Below, one piece after another: positions 47,298 through 56,311 of a DNA stretch of 64,000 nt (within the stretch, counting starts at the first letter, position 1; each line of letters begins with the position of its first letter). The position numbers were made by a program, and so were the translations under genes. The DNA lies in the NCBI RefSeq assembly GCF_001347015.1, contig NZ_CFGI01000013.1:1-64000 (forward strand). Direction: 5' to 3'. Source of the DNA: Streptococcus pneumoniae. GTDB taxonomy: Bacteria > Bacillota > Bacilli > Lactobacillales > Streptococcaceae. The notes beneath the pieces are model-generated. The model did not search any database, was not told the origin of the DNA, and saw only the letters and a list, made by a program, of their open reading frames with translations.

Positions 47298-47955
47298 TAG
47301 GCGTTACCCTGTAACGAGTTTCTTCCTCTTAGTGACGGCCTTGGTATTTCTACTAATGTTGGTGACCACAGGAGGAAACTTTTACAGGGCAGATACCCTA
47401 TTTCGATTTGGAGCCATGTACGGGCCTGCTATTCGGCTCTTTCCCGAGCAGATTTGGCGTCTCTTCTCTGCCATTTTTGTTCATATTGGGTGGGAGCATT
47501 TCATTGTTAATATGCTTTCACTTTATTATCTTGGTAGGCAAGTAGAGGAGATTTTCGGTTCTAAGCAGTTTTTCTTTCTCTATCTCTTATCAGGAATGAT
47601 GGGCAATCTCTTTGTTTTTGTATTTAGTCCCAAATCATTAGCAGCAGGCGCCTCTACCTCTCTCTATGGGCTATTTGCTGCAATTATTGTTCTTCGCTAT
47701 GCAACTCGCAACCCCTATATCCAACAGCTAGGACAGTCTTATTTGACACTTTTTGTGATTAACATTATTGGAAGTGTTCTGATTCCAGGAATCAGCCTAG
47801 CAGGCCATATCGGAGGCGCAGTTGGAGGCGCATTTCTAGCAGTTATCTTTCCAGTCCGAGGTGAAAGACGGATGTATCGTACCAGCCAGAGGTTAGGAGC
47901 GGTAGTGTTATTCGTAGGACTCGCAGTCTTGCTTCTCTACAAGGGAATGGGATGA
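47281..47955 (+). CDS. Rhomboid-family intramembrane serine protease
   Basis: 224 residues with about six to seven membrane helices. The catalytic Ser lies in the GASTSLYGLFAA motif (near residue 127) and the His in AGHIGGAVGGAF (near residue 180). The WR-type loop appears as EQIWRLFSAIFVHIGWEHFI. It cleaves membrane proteins within the bilayer; the substrate is unknown. CAGGAGG lies inside the upstream folate gene, so translation is coupled to it. Confidence 0.92.
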   Translation: MKEIFDRRYPVTSFFLLVTALVFLLMLVTTGGNFYRADTLFRFGAMYGPAIRLFPEQIWRLFSAIFVHIGWEHFIVNMLSLYYLGRQVEEIFGSKQFFFLYLLSGMMGNLFVFVFSPKSLAAGASTSLYGLFAAIIVLRYATRNPYIQQLGQSYLTLFVINIIGSVLIPGISLAGHIGGAVGGAFLAVIFPVRGERRMYRTSQRLGAVVLFVGLAVLLLYKGMG

Positions 47956-47968
47956 AAATTTGTGTAAT

Positions 47969-48006
47969 GAAAAAAGATAAGGAATTTTTCGAACCTTATC
48001 TTTTTA
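47969..48006 (+). terminator. Terminator after the rhomboid gene
   Basis: AAAAAGATAAGG and CCTTATCTTTTT around an 11-base loop, followed by ATTTT. Confidence 0.85.
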
Positions 48007-48010
48007 TTTT

Positions 48011-48207
48011 ATACTCAATGAAAATCAAAAAGCAAACTAGGAAACTAGCAGCAGGTTGCTCAAAGCACTGCTTTGAGGTTGTAGATAGAATTGACGAAGT
48101 CAGCTCAAAACACTGTTTTGAGGTTGCAGATAAGACTGACGAAGTCAGTAACCATATATACGGTAAGGCGACGCTAACGTGGTTTGAAGAGATTTTCGAA
48201 GAGTATT
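48011..48207 (-). repeat. BOX element, C-B-B-A in plus-strand order
   Basis: boxC (ATACTCAATGAAAATCAAAA...), two boxB copies (TTGACGAAGTCAG and ACTGACGAAGTCAG) separated by the CAAAACACTGTTTTG palindrome, and boxA with ACGGTAAGGCGACGCTAACG, ending GAAGAGTATT. The boxA end overlaps the galU stop codon (48206-48208). Confidence 0.93.
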
Positions 48208-49105
48208 ATTCCTTCTCAGCCAATTCTTTTCCAAGTTGGATGAGGTAATCTTTCAAGTCATCTTTGACTTGTGGGTGCTTGAGGGCGTAGTCAATAGATG
48301 TTTTCATAAAGCCAAACTTATCCCCAACGTCGTAACGAGCTCCTGTAAATTCACGGGCAAAAACACGTTGTGTTTTATTGAGAGTATCTATAGCATCGGT
48401 AAGCTGGATTTCATTTCCAGCGCCTGGAGCTTGCTTTTCGAGAATATCAAAAATTTCTGGTGTGAGCAGATAGCGACCGATAATTGCTAGATCACTTGGT
48501 GCATCTTCAGGAGCTGGTTTTTCAACGAAAGTTTCAACGCTATAGAGACCATTGATTCCTTCACCTTGAGGAGCGATAACCCCGTATGCTGAAACGTCTT
48601 CGTGTGGTACAGGCATGACAGCAATGGTTGATGCGTGTGTCCGCTCGTAATCATTCATCAGTTGTTTTGTCAAAGGAACGGCGTTCTCATCTGTGATGTC
48701 CATAAGGTCATCACCCAGCATAACAACGAAGGGCTCATTCCCCACAAAAGCTTTGGCTTGTAAGACAGCGTCTCCAAGACCACGAGGGTGAGTTTGGCGG
48801 ATGAAATGAAGGCGCATGCCAGTTGCTTCATCTACTAATTTTAACAGATCTGTTTTACCTTTTTCTTTGAGGTTGTACTCAAGCTCAAAGTTTGAGTCAA
48901 AGTGGTCTTCAATAGAACGTTTTGATTTACCAGTGACAACCAGAATATCTTCAATGCCTGATTTAAGAGCTTCTTCTACGATAAACTGGATAGTTGGTTT
49001 ATCTACAATTGGCAACATTTCTTTAGCAAGTGCCTTGGTGGCTGGTAAGAAACGAGTCCCGAGTCCAGCGGCAGGGATGACTGCCTTTCTAACTTTTGAT
49101 GTCAT
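48206..49105 (-). CDS. galU: UTP-glucose-1-phosphate uridylyltransferase
   Basis: 299 residues, full length. The nucleotide-binding signature [20 protein letters not shown] is near residue 12. It makes UDP-glucose for capsule, teichoic acid and glycolipid synthesis. It is 21 bases downstream of gpsA on the same strand, so the two are an operon. The TAA stop is part of the outer end of a BOX element. Confidence 0.95.
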   Translation of the reverse strand: MTSKVRKAVIPAAGLGTRFLPATKALAKEMLPIVDKPTIQFIVEEALKSGIEDILVVTGKSKRSIEDHFDSNFELEYNLKEKGKTDLLKLVDEATGMRLHFIRQTHPRGLGDAVLQAKAFVGNEPFVVMLGDDLMDITDENAVPLTKQLMNDYERTHASTIAVMPVPHEDVSAYGVIAPQGEGINGLYSVETFVEKPAPEDAPSDLAIIGRYLLTPEIFDILEKQAPGAGNEIQLTDAIDTLNKTQRVFAREFTGARYDVGDKFGFMKTSIDYALKHPQVKDDLKDYLIQLGKELAEKE

Positions 49106-49126
49106 AAGAATCCTTTCTTTAGAGGG

Positions 49127-50143
49127 TTAAGACCACTCATTTTCTGCTTTAAATTCATTGTTCATGATATCATAAATGGCATCTTTGATGTTGGTTCCGT
49201 GATAAATAACTTGGTAAATGGCCTGTGTAATTGGCATATAGACTCCAAGTTCTTGCGCTAGTTCATAGGCTGCTCGAGTCGTTGAAATCCCTTCAATCAC
49301 CATGCCCATATTGGCTTCGATATCAGCTAGGGATTCTCCCCGACCAAGGGCATCTCCAGCTCTCCAGTTACGAGAGTGGATGGAGGTTCCCGTTACGATC
49401 AAATCTCCTACACCAGACAAGCCACTATAGGTCAATGGACTGGCTCCGAGTGCTACCCCTAGGCGGGTAATTTCTGCCAAGCCTCGAGCGATGATGGCTG
49501 CCTTGGCATTGTCACCAAATCCTAAACCATGTAAAGCTCCAGCACCGACAGCGATAATGTTTTTAAGAGCACCAGCGGTTTCAACTCCAATAACATCCGT
49601 ATTGGTATAAAGTCGGAAGTAGTGATTACTAAAGAGTTCTTGAACGTATTGAGCTGTTTGTAAATCTTTAGAAGCAGCAGTGATTAAAGTCAGGTCACGC
49701 ACAATGGTCTCTTCCGCATGACTAGGACCTGAAACAACGACAATATCACTGCGGAGATGTTCAGGAATTTCTTCTTCAAGGATGGTTGATAATCGTTTAT
49801 GGCTATCAGGTTCTAATCCCTTTGATGCGTGCATGATGATAGCCTTATGATCCAAGGTTTTTGCAACTTGTTGGGCAACAAGTCGTGTCACTTTTGTTGG
49901 GACAACAAACAAAATCGCATCCACATCTTTCAATGTTTCTGCTAAGTCAGTGTAGGCAATGATATTTTCGTCTAGGATGACATCTTTAAAGTAGTGCTTA
50001 TTAGTATGGTGTGTATTAATTTCATTGATTTGCTCGGGAAGATTTCCCCAAATACGTACCTCGTGTCCATTGTCATTTAAGACTTGTGAAAGGGCAGTTC
50101 CCCAAGAACCAGGCCCCAAGACGGCGATGGTTTGTTTTTCCAT
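49127..50143 (-). CDS. gpsA: Glycerol-3-phosphate dehydrogenase [NAD(P)+]
   Basis: 338 residues. N-terminal Rossmann motif [13 protein letters not shown] and the substrate-binding lysine region [20 protein letters not shown] (about 190). It reduces dihydroxyacetone phosphate to sn-glycerol-3-phosphate for phospholipids. AGGAGG precedes the ATG. It heads the gpsA-galU operon and is separated from the small gene upstream by a terminator. Confidence 0.95.
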   Translation of the reverse strand: MEKQTIAVLGPGSWGTALSQVLNDNGHEVRIWGNLPEQINEINTHHTNKHYFKDVILDENIIAYTDLAETLKDVDAILFVVPTKVTRLVAQQVAKTLDHKAIIMHASKGLEPDSHKRLSTILEEEIPEHLRSDIVVVSGPSHAEETIVRDLTLITAASKDLQTAQYVQELFSNHYFRLYTNTDVIGVETAGALKNIIAVGAGALHGLGFGDNAKAAIIARGLAEITRLGVALGASPLTYSGLSGVGDLIVTGTSIHSRNWRAGDALGRGESLADIEANMGMVIEGISTTRAAYELAQELGVYMPITQAIYQVIYHGTNIKDAIYDIMNNEFKAENEWS

Positions 50144-50246
50144 GATTTCCTCCTTGATAGAGTTCTTTCTCTTATTCTATCATATTCTAGGGGATTTTGC
50201 ACTTGCATTGCTGGGGTATGGTGGCTTTGTGACTTCAAAAATACAC

Positions 50247-50286
50247 AAAAACCGAGACTCAGTATTAAACTCTTAGTCTCGGTTTT
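50247..50286 (-). terminator. Terminator of the 81-residue gene
   Basis: AAAACCGAGACT and AGTCTCGGTTTT, 12-bp perfect stem. The A-run at its left on the plus strand gives the minus-strand U-tract. Confidence 0.85.
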
Positions 50287-50311
50287 GATATTCCTTAAAA
50301 AATGGCTAGGT

Positions 50312-50557
50312 TTATTTCAATTGATCTGTAATGTCTTTTGACAGTAACATTCCTAGATGATAAGTTTTATTGATGTAAGCAATGACATCATTGATATTTT
50401 CAGTCGTGTGAATTTTTTCTTTGATGTCAGATCTAAATGTTTTATCCTTCAAAAGTTGTTCTTGGTAGAGCCTTTGAAGTCTCTCCTTCTCGTACTTATT
50501 GAGCAGAAAAAGGAACACCAAGCTAATTACAACGAGGATATAAGCATATTGGCTCAT
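50312..50557 (-). CDS. Small membrane-anchored protein of unknown function
   Basis: 81 residues. One N-terminal membrane helix (AYILVVISLVFLFLLNKY) is followed by a charged, probably coiled-coil cytoplasmic tail with KERLQRLYQEQLLKDK and a C-terminal NDVIAYINKTYHLGM segment. GGAGATATCC precedes the ATG. It is monocistronic with its own terminator. The C-terminal pattern recalls small streptococcal proteins of unknown function; I make no functional claim. Confidence 0.7.
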   Translation of the reverse strand: MSQYAYILVVISLVFLFLLNKYEKERLQRLYQEQLLKDKTFRSDIKEKIHTTENINDVIAYINKTYHLGMLLSKDITDQLK

Positions 50558-50656
50558 AGGATATCTCCCTGTATGATAAAAAATAGTAGTGAATAAATCG
50601 ACTTAGTGGACCTAAAATAGCAGAACAAGTCAGCAAAACTTGATAAGATTTTTGAT

Positions 50657-51307
50657 AGACCTCTAAACCAAAGTCCGTATAGGATTTGGCGTTAGTTACT
50701 TAGACTACTTTATAATAAAGTGATTAAAAGATTATGACATGAGCCTAAGCAAATCGATATTATTTGGTTAGATGAATTAGTAAAGCGTTTAGACAAGTGT
50801 CTCTAGTTACGACGTTCTGGAACATAAATTGATTATATTTAGGGGTCATGACTAGTGAAGCAGTTAGCTAGTTCGCATATAAGCGGCTAGCGTCTAACAA
50901 TTAGGAACTTTAGTTCCAATAGCTTTAAGATTACGACGTTCTGGAACATAAATCGATAATATTTATGTTCCAGAACTAGTGAAGCGCCTAGCCAAATCCC
51001 TGATAGGATTTGGCGTTAGTTACTTAGATTGCTTTTTAATCAAGTAACTTGAAGATTACGACGTCATGGCCTCTAAATCGATTATATTTAGGGGTCGTGA
51101 CTAGTGAAGCGCCTAGCCAAATACCTGATAGGATTTGGCATTCGTTACTTAGACTACTTTACAATAAAGTGATTAAAAGATTACGACATGAGCCTAACCA
51201 AATCGATATTATTTGGTTAGGTGAATTAGTGAAGCGTTTAGGCAATTCGCCATATAGCGATTGCCGTCAAGAGACTAGGAACTTTAGTTCCAGTCTCTTG
51301 TAACGAT
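50657..51307 (+). repeat. Tandem array of about 125-bp units made of three hairpins each, arms variable but self-complementary
   Basis: Connector AAGATTACGAC recurs at 50728-50738 (AAGATTATGAC), 50804-50813 (TAGTTACGAC), 50927-50937, 51052-51062 and 51177-51187. The steps are 75, 124, 125 and 125 bp. Each is followed by a hairpin of 16-bp arms with a 7-base loop (CGATNNT; first base T in the second copy), then TAGTGAAGCG (50977, 51102 and 51227, variants at 50778 and 50853). A second hairpin (GCCAAATCC/GGATTTGGC or GGCAATTCGC/GCGATTGCC types) and CGTTAGTTACTTAG lead to a third hairpin. Arms differ between units yet pair within each unit, often through G-T pairs. No unit keeps an open reading frame. 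It lies between the 81-residue gene and argS. I know no named family. Confidence 0.75.
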
Positions 51308-52999
51308 TTACATCTTCTCTGGCGCTTCTACTCCGAGCAAGCGAAGGGCTTCTTTGAGAACGACTGCGGTTGCGTAGCTGAGGGCTAGACGGCTGTCGCG
51401 TTCTGGGCTTTCATCCAAGATACGCGTGTGTGCATAGTATTTGTTAAAGGCTTGAGCCAGGCTAATTGCAAATTTGGCAATGATAGAAGGTTCAAAGTTA
51501 TCTGCCGCACGATTGATAATACGTGGGAAGTCTTGGATGAGTTTGATGATTTCCCAGCTTTCAGCATCATTCAAGCTATAGTTGCCGGCTGTTTCTGGTT
51601 TGAAGTCTGCTTTACGTAAGATAGATTGGATACGAGCGTAGGCATATTGTACATAAGGACCAGTTTCCCCCTCGAAGGATACCATAGCTTCTAGGTCGAA
51701 ATCGTATCCATTTGTACGGTCGGTCTTGAGGTCATAGAACTTAATGGCTCCAACCCCAACAGCATGTGCTACCTGATCTTTATTTTCCAATTCAGGATTT
51801 TTTGCTTCAATTTGGGCTTTGGCACGACTAATAGCCTCTGCAACAGTGGGCTCTAGCAAGATGACATTTCCTTTACGAGTAGAGAGTTTTTTCCCTTCTT
51901 TTGTAACCAAACCAAAAGGAACGTGGGTAATGTCGTCACTCCAGTCGTAGCCCATCTCTTGCAAAACAGCTTTGAGTTGTTTAAAGTGGGCAGATTGTTC
52001 TTGACCAACGACGTAGATAGATTTGGCAAATTGGTATTCGTTTTTACGGTAAAGGGCTGCAGCCAAGTCACGTGTGATATAGAGAGTTGCTCCATCAGAT
52101 TTCTTGATAAGGGCTGGATGTTCAATTCCATATTTCTCAAGATTTACAACCTGGGCACCTTCTGATTCAACAAGAAGGCCTTTTTCAGAAAGAATGTCTA
52201 CAATTGCATCCATCTTATCGTTGTAGAAGGCTTCTCCGTTGTAGCTGTCAAATTCAACCTGCAATTCATTGTAAAGGCGGCTAAATTCCACCAAACTTTC
52301 ATCACGGAACCATTGCCAAAGAGCGAGAGCTTCCTCGTCTCCATTTTCAAGTTTACGGAACCATTCGCGTGCTTCTTCATCCAAGCTAGGGTCATTTTCA
52401 GCTTCAGCGTTGATGCGGACATAGAGTTTAAGAAGTTCATCGATTGGATGAGCTTTTACAGCTTCTTCGTTCCCCCATTTTTTGTAGGCAACAATCAACA
52501 TCCCAAACTGTTTACCCCAGTCTCCCAAATGGTTGACCTTGACCGTTTGATAACCGATTTTTTGGAAAATATGTGACAAGCTATCTCCGATAACAGTTGA
52601 GCGCAGGTGACCAATCGAAAATGGTTTAGCGATATTGGGACTAGACATATCGATAACAACATTCTCTTGTTTACCAATATGTTGGTCAGCATAGTGTTCT
52701 TTTTCAGTGATAACAGCTTGCAATACTTGAGCAGAAATAGCAGATTTATCAAGGAAAAAGTTAACGTAAGGTCCCGTTGCGACAACCTTCTCAAAGGCTT
52801 GGCTGTTAATTTTTTCAGCCAGTTCAGCCGCAATCATTTGAGGTGCTTTACGTTCGACTTTTGCAAGAGAAAAAGCAGGGAAAGCAATGTCTCCCATTTC
52901 TGAGTTTTTAGGGGTTTCCAGTAAATTTAAAATAGCCTCTTGGTTCAGGCTATCAATGACGCTAGCCAATTCGCTAGCAATCAATTCTTTTGTATTCAT
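51308..52999 (-). CDS. argS: Arginyl-tRNA synthetase
   Basis: 563 residues, class I. An N-terminal Add1 domain, HIGH-type motif [16 protein letters not shown] (about 125), a degenerate KMSKS region as [13 protein letters not shown], and a C-terminal DALR anticodon domain with [10 protein letters not shown]. It charges tRNA-Arg. AGGAG precedes the ATG. The gene is divergent from the arginine repressor and its 3' end abuts the hairpin array directly, with no ordinary terminator seen between. Confidence 0.95.
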   Translation of the reverse strand: MNTKELIASELASVIDSLNQEAILNLLETPKNSEMGDIAFPAFSLAKVERKAPQMIAAELAEKINSQAFEKVVATGPYVNFFLDKSAISAQVLQAVITEKEHYADQHIGKQENVVIDMSSPNIAKPFSIGHLRSTVIGDSLSHIFQKIGYQTVKVNHLGDWGKQFGMLIVAYKKWGNEEAVKAHPIDELLKLYVRINAEAENDPSLDEEAREWFRKLENGDEEALALWQWFRDESLVEFSRLYNELQVEFDSYNGEAFYNDKMDAIVDILSEKGLLVESEGAQVVNLEKYGIEHPALIKKSDGATLYITRDLAAALYRKNEYQFAKSIYVVGQEQSAHFKQLKAVLQEMGYDWSDDITHVPFGLVTKEGKKLSTRKGNVILLEPTVAEAISRAKAQIEAKNPELENKDQVAHAVGVGAIKFYDLKTDRTNGYDFDLEAMVSFEGETGPYVQYAYARIQSILRKADFKPETAGNYSLNDAESWEIIKLIQDFPRIINRAADNFEPSIIAKFAISLAQAFNKYYAHTRILDESPERDSRLALSYATAVVLKEALRLLGVEAPEKM

Positions 53000-53062
53000 T
53001 ATGAGCTCCTTTTGGACTTTTCTACTATTTTATCACATTTTTAAAGAAAGAAGAAAAAATTT

Positions 53063-53123
53063 TTGAAATCTCCTATTTTTTTGGTATAATATAGTTATAA
53101 AAATAGTTATAAATATTCACATA
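53063..53123 (+). promoter_or_regulatory. argR promoter with repeated ATAGTTATAAA motifs
   Basis: TTGAAA (53063-53068), a 16-bp spacer and TATAAT (53085-53090). Downstream, ATAGTTATAAA occurs twice in a row (from 53091 and 53104), the second running into ATATTCA. The latter resembles half an ARG box, so autoregulation by ArgR is plausible. Confidence 0.5.
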
Positions 53124-53133
53124 AGAGGATTTT

Positions 53134-53580
53134 ATGAGAAAAAGAGATCGTCATCAGTTAATAAAAAAAATGATTACTGAGGAGAAATTAAGTACACAAA
53201 AAGAAATTCAAGATCGGTTGGAGGCACACAATGTTTTTGTGACACAGACAACCTTGTCTCGTGATTTGCGCGAAATCGGCTTGACCAAGGTCAAGAAAAA
53301 TGATATGGTGTATTATGTACTAGCAAATGAGACAGAAAAGATTGATTTGGTGGAATTTTTGTCTCATCATTTAGAAGGTGTTGCAAGAGCAGAGTTTACC
53401 TTGGTGCTTCATACCAAACTGGGAGAAGCCTCTGTTTTGGCAAATATTGTAGATGCAAACAAGGATGAATGGATTTTAGGAACAGTTGCTGGTGCCAATA
53501 CCTTATTGGTTATTTGTCGAGACCAGCACGTTGCCAAACTCATGGAAGATCGTTTGCTAGATTTGATGAAAGATAAGTAA
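53134..53580 (+). CDS. argR: Arginine repressor ArgR
   Basis: 148 residues. An N-terminal winged-helix domain ([20 protein letters not shown] followed by [12 protein letters not shown]) and a C-terminal oligomerisation/arginine-binding domain ([15 protein letters not shown]). It regulates arginine metabolism genes; streptococci carry several ArgR paralogs, so its exact targets are not certain. Divergent from argS, 50 bases upstream of mutS with a hairpin in between. Confidence 0.9.
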   Translation: MRKRDRHQLIKKMITEEKLSTQKEIQDRLEAHNVFVTQTTLSRDLREIGLTKVKKNDMVYYVLANETEKIDLVEFLSHHLEGVARAEFTLVLHTKLGEASVLANIVDANKDEWILGTVAGANTLLVICRDQHVAKLMEDRLLDLMKDK

Positions 53581-53613
53581 GGTCTTGGGAGTTGCTCTCA
53601 AGACTTATTTTTG
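53578..53613 (+). terminator. Hairpin between argR and mutS
   Basis: GTCTTGGGAG, TTG, CTCTCAAGAC stem with one mismatch followed by TTATTTTT. It overlaps the region in front of the mutS ribosome binding site and would lower mutS transcription from the argR promoter. Confidence 0.7.
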
Positions 53614-53630
53614 ACAAGGAGAGACGGAAA

Positions 53631-56165
53631 ATGGCGACAGAAAAGCTATCACCCGGCATGCAACAGTATGTGGATATTAAAAAGCAATATCCAGATGCTT
53701 TTTTGCTCTTTCGGATGGGTGATTTTTATGAATTATTTTATGAGGATGCGGTCAATGCTGCGCAGATTCTGGAAATTTCCTTAACGAGTCGCAACAAGAA
53801 TGCCGACAATCCGATTCCTATGGCGGGTGTTCCCTATCATTCTGCCCAACAGTACATTGATGTCCTGATTGAGCAGGGTTATAAGGTGGCTATCGCAGAG
53901 CAGATGGAAGATCCTAAACAAGCAGTTGGGGTTGTGAAACGAGAGGTTGTTCAGGTCATTACGCCAGGGACAGTGGTCGATAGCAGTAAGCCAGACAGTC
54001 AGAATAATTTCTTGGTTGCTATAGACCGTGACGGCAGTCAATTTGGCCTAGCTTATATGGACCTGGTGACGGGGGACTTTTATGTGACAGGTCTTTTGGA
54101 TTTCACGCTGGTTTGTGGGGAAATCCGCAATCTCAAGGCGCGAGAAGTGGTGCTGGGCTATGACTTGTCTGAGGAAGAGGAACAAATCCTTAGTCGTCAG
54201 ATGAATCTGGTACTTTCCTATGAAAAAGAAGGCTTTGAAGACCTTCATTTACTGGATTCACGATTGGCATCTGTGGAGCAAGCGGCATCTAGTAAATTGC
54301 TCCAGTATGTTCATCGGACTCAGATGAGGGAATTGAACCACCTCAAGCCTGTTATCCGCTATGAAATCAAGGATTTCTTGCAGATGGATTATGCGACCAA
54401 GGCCAGTCTGGATTTGGTTGAGAATGCCCGTTCAGGCAAGAAGCAAGGCAGTCTTTTCTGGCTTTTGGATGAAACCAAAACGGCTATGGGAATGCGGCTC
54501 TTGCGTTCTTGGATTCATCGCCCCTTGATTGATAAGGAACGAATTATCCAACGTCAAGAAGTGGTGCAGGTCTTCCTCGACCATTTCTTTGAGCGCAGTG
54601 ATTTGACAGACAGTCTCAAGGGTGTTTATGACATTGAGCGCTTGGCTAGTCGAGTTTCTTTTGGCAAGACCAATCCCAAGGATCTCTTGCAGTTGGCGAC
54701 CACCTTGTCTAGTGTGCCACGGATTCGTGCGATTTTAGAAGGAATGGAGCAACCTGCACTGGCCTATCTCATCGAACAACTGGATGGAATCCCTGAGTTG
54801 GAGAGTTTGATTAGCGCAGCGATTGCTCCTGAAGCTCCCCATGTGATTACAGAAGGTGGTATTATCCGGACTGGATTTGATGAGACCTTAGACAAGTACC
54901 GTCGCGTTCTCAGAGAAGGGACTGGTTGGATTGCTGAGATTGAGGCCAAGGAGCGAGAAAACTCTGGTATCAGCACGCTTAAGATTGACTACAATAAAAA
55001 GGATGGCTATTATTTCCATGTAACCAATTCGCAACTGGGAAATGTTCCTGCTCACTTTTTCCGCAAGGCAACGCTGAAAAACTCAGAACGCTTTGGAACC
55101 GAAGAATTGGCCCGTATCGAGGGCGATATGCTGGAGGCGCGTGAGAAGTCAGCCAACCTAGAGTACGAAATCTTTATGCGTATTCGTGAGGAAGTCGGCA
55201 AGTACATCCAGCGTTTACAATCTCTAGCTCAAGGCATAGCGACCGTTGATGTCTTGCAAAGTCTGGCGGTTGTGGCTGAAACCCAGCATTTGATTCGACC
55301 TGAATTCGGAGATGATTCGCGAATTGATATCCAGAAAGGGCGCCATGCTGTCGTTGAAAAGGTTATGGGGGCTCAGACCTATATTCCCAATACGATTCAG
55401 ATGGCAGAAGATACCAGTATTCAACTGATTACAGGGCCCAACATGAGCGGGAAGTCAACCTATATGCGTCAGTTAGCCATGACGGCGGTTATGGCCCAGC
55501 TGGGTTCCTATGTGCCGGCAGAAAGCGCCTATTTGCCGATTTTTGATGCAATCTTTACCCGCATTGGAGCAGCAGATGACTTGGTTTCAGGTCAATCAAC
55601 CTTTATGGTGGAGATGATGGAGGCCAATAATGCTATTTCGCATGCGACCAAGAACTCACTCATTCTCTTTGATGAGTTAGGTCGAGGAACTGCAACTTAT
55701 GATGGGATGGCTCTTGCCCAGTCCATCATCGAATACATTCATGAGCATATCGGAGCCAAGACCCTCTTTGCGACCCACTACCATGAGTTGACTAGTCTGG
55801 AGTCCAGTTTGGAGCACTTGGTCAATGTCCACGTGGCAACCTTGGAGCAGGATGGGCAGGTCACCTTTCTTCATAAGATTGAACCAGGGCCAGCTGACAA
55901 ATCCTACGGTATTCATGTGGCAAAGATTGCTGGTTTGCCAGCAGACCTTCTAGCAAGGGCGGATAAGATATTGACGCAACTGGAGAGTCAAGGGCAAGAG
56001 AGTCCTGTCCCAATGAGGCAAACAAGTGCTGTCACTGAACAGATTTCACTATTTGATACGCCAGAAGAACATCCTATCCTAGCAGAATTAGCTAAACTGG
56101 ATGTTTACAACATGACACCTATGCAGGCTATGAATGTCTTGGTTGAGTTAAAACAAAAATTATAA
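53631..56165 (+). CDS. mutS: DNA mismatch repair protein MutS (HexA)
   Basis: 844 residues from the ATG at 53631, where AAGGAGAG is well placed. The N-terminal mismatch-recognition motif is intact ([13 protein letters not shown], with the stacking Phe). Walker [15 protein letters not shown] lies near 602, Walker [17 protein letters not shown] near 680, and the helix-turn-helix is C-terminal. Known in pneumococcus as HexA, it recognises mismatches and limits recombination between divergent DNAs during transformation. Confidence 0.96.
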   Translation: MATEKLSPGMQQYVDIKKQYPDAFLLFRMGDFYELFYEDAVNAAQILEISLTSRNKNADNPIPMAGVPYHSAQQYIDVLIEQGYKVAIAEQMEDPKQAVGVVKREVVQVITPGTVVDSSKPDSQNNFLVAIDRDGSQFGLAYMDLVTGDFYVTGLLDFTLVCGEIRNLKAREVVLGYDLSEEEEQILSRQMNLVLSYEKEGFEDLHLLDSRLASVEQAASSKLLQYVHRTQMRELNHLKPVIRYEIKDFLQMDYATKASLDLVENARSGKKQGSLFWLLDETKTAMGMRLLRSWIHRPLIDKERIIQRQEVVQVFLDHFFERSDLTDSLKGVYDIERLASRVSFGKTNPKDLLQLATTLSSVPRIRAILEGMEQPALAYLIEQLDGIPELESLISAAIAPEAPHVITEGGIIRTGFDETLDKYRRVLREGTGWIAEIEAKERENSGISTLKIDYNKKDGYYFHVTNSQLGNVPAHFFRKATLKNSERFGTEELARIEGDMLEAREKSANLEYEIFMRIREEVGKYIQRLQSLAQGIATVDVLQSLAVVAETQHLIRPEFGDDSRIDIQKGRHAVVEKVMGAQTYIPNTIQMAEDTSIQLITGPNMSGKSTYMRQLAMTAVMAQLGSYVPAESAYLPIFDAIFTRIGAADDLVSGQSTFMVEMMEANNAISHATKNSLILFDELGRGTATYDGMALAQSIIEYIHEHIGAKTLFATHYHELTSLESSLEHLVNVHVATLEQDGQVTFLHKIEPGPADKSYGIHVAKIAGLPADLLARADKILTQLESQGQESPVPMRQTSAVTEQISLFDTPEEHPILAELAKLDVYNMTPMQAMNVLVELKQKL

Positions 56166-56209
56166 AGCCAAGAATGACTAGTTATTCTAGCTGTATCAAG
56201 GAGACTTCT

Positions 56210-56295
56210 TTGACAAGTTCCCACTTTTTTGCTAGAATAACATCACACAAACAGAATGAAAAGGAGCTGACGCATTGTCGCTCCCTTTTGTCTAT
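56210..56295 (+). promoter_or_regulatory. patAB promoter and transcription-attenuator leader
   Basis: Promoter TTGACA (56210-56215), a 17-bp spacer and TAGAAT (56233-56238), with a start near 56245. The leader contains a terminator hairpin AAAAGGAGC (56259-56267) / GCTCCCTTTT (56280-56289) followed by a T-rich run. A four-codon reading frame, ATG AAA AGG AGC TGA (56256-56270, Met-Lys-Arg-Ser), coincides with the 5' arm, so a ribosome on it would prevent hairpin formation. Attenuation of patA has been reported for pneumococcus. Confidence 0.7.
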
Positions 56296-56311
56296 TTTTT
56301 AAGGAGAAAGT

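Noticed and set aside
51049-51303. An 84-codon open frame on the plus strand in the hairpin array, beginning with TTG
   Set aside because: The same frame in the other array units is broken by stop codons. It has no ribosome binding site, and conservation follows stem pairing rather than codons. I treat it as non-coding.
50657-51307. Array read as a CRISPR locus
   Set aside because: The repeated segments are several different connectors of 10-15 bases, the intervening arms are palindromic and recur between units, and no cas genes are present.
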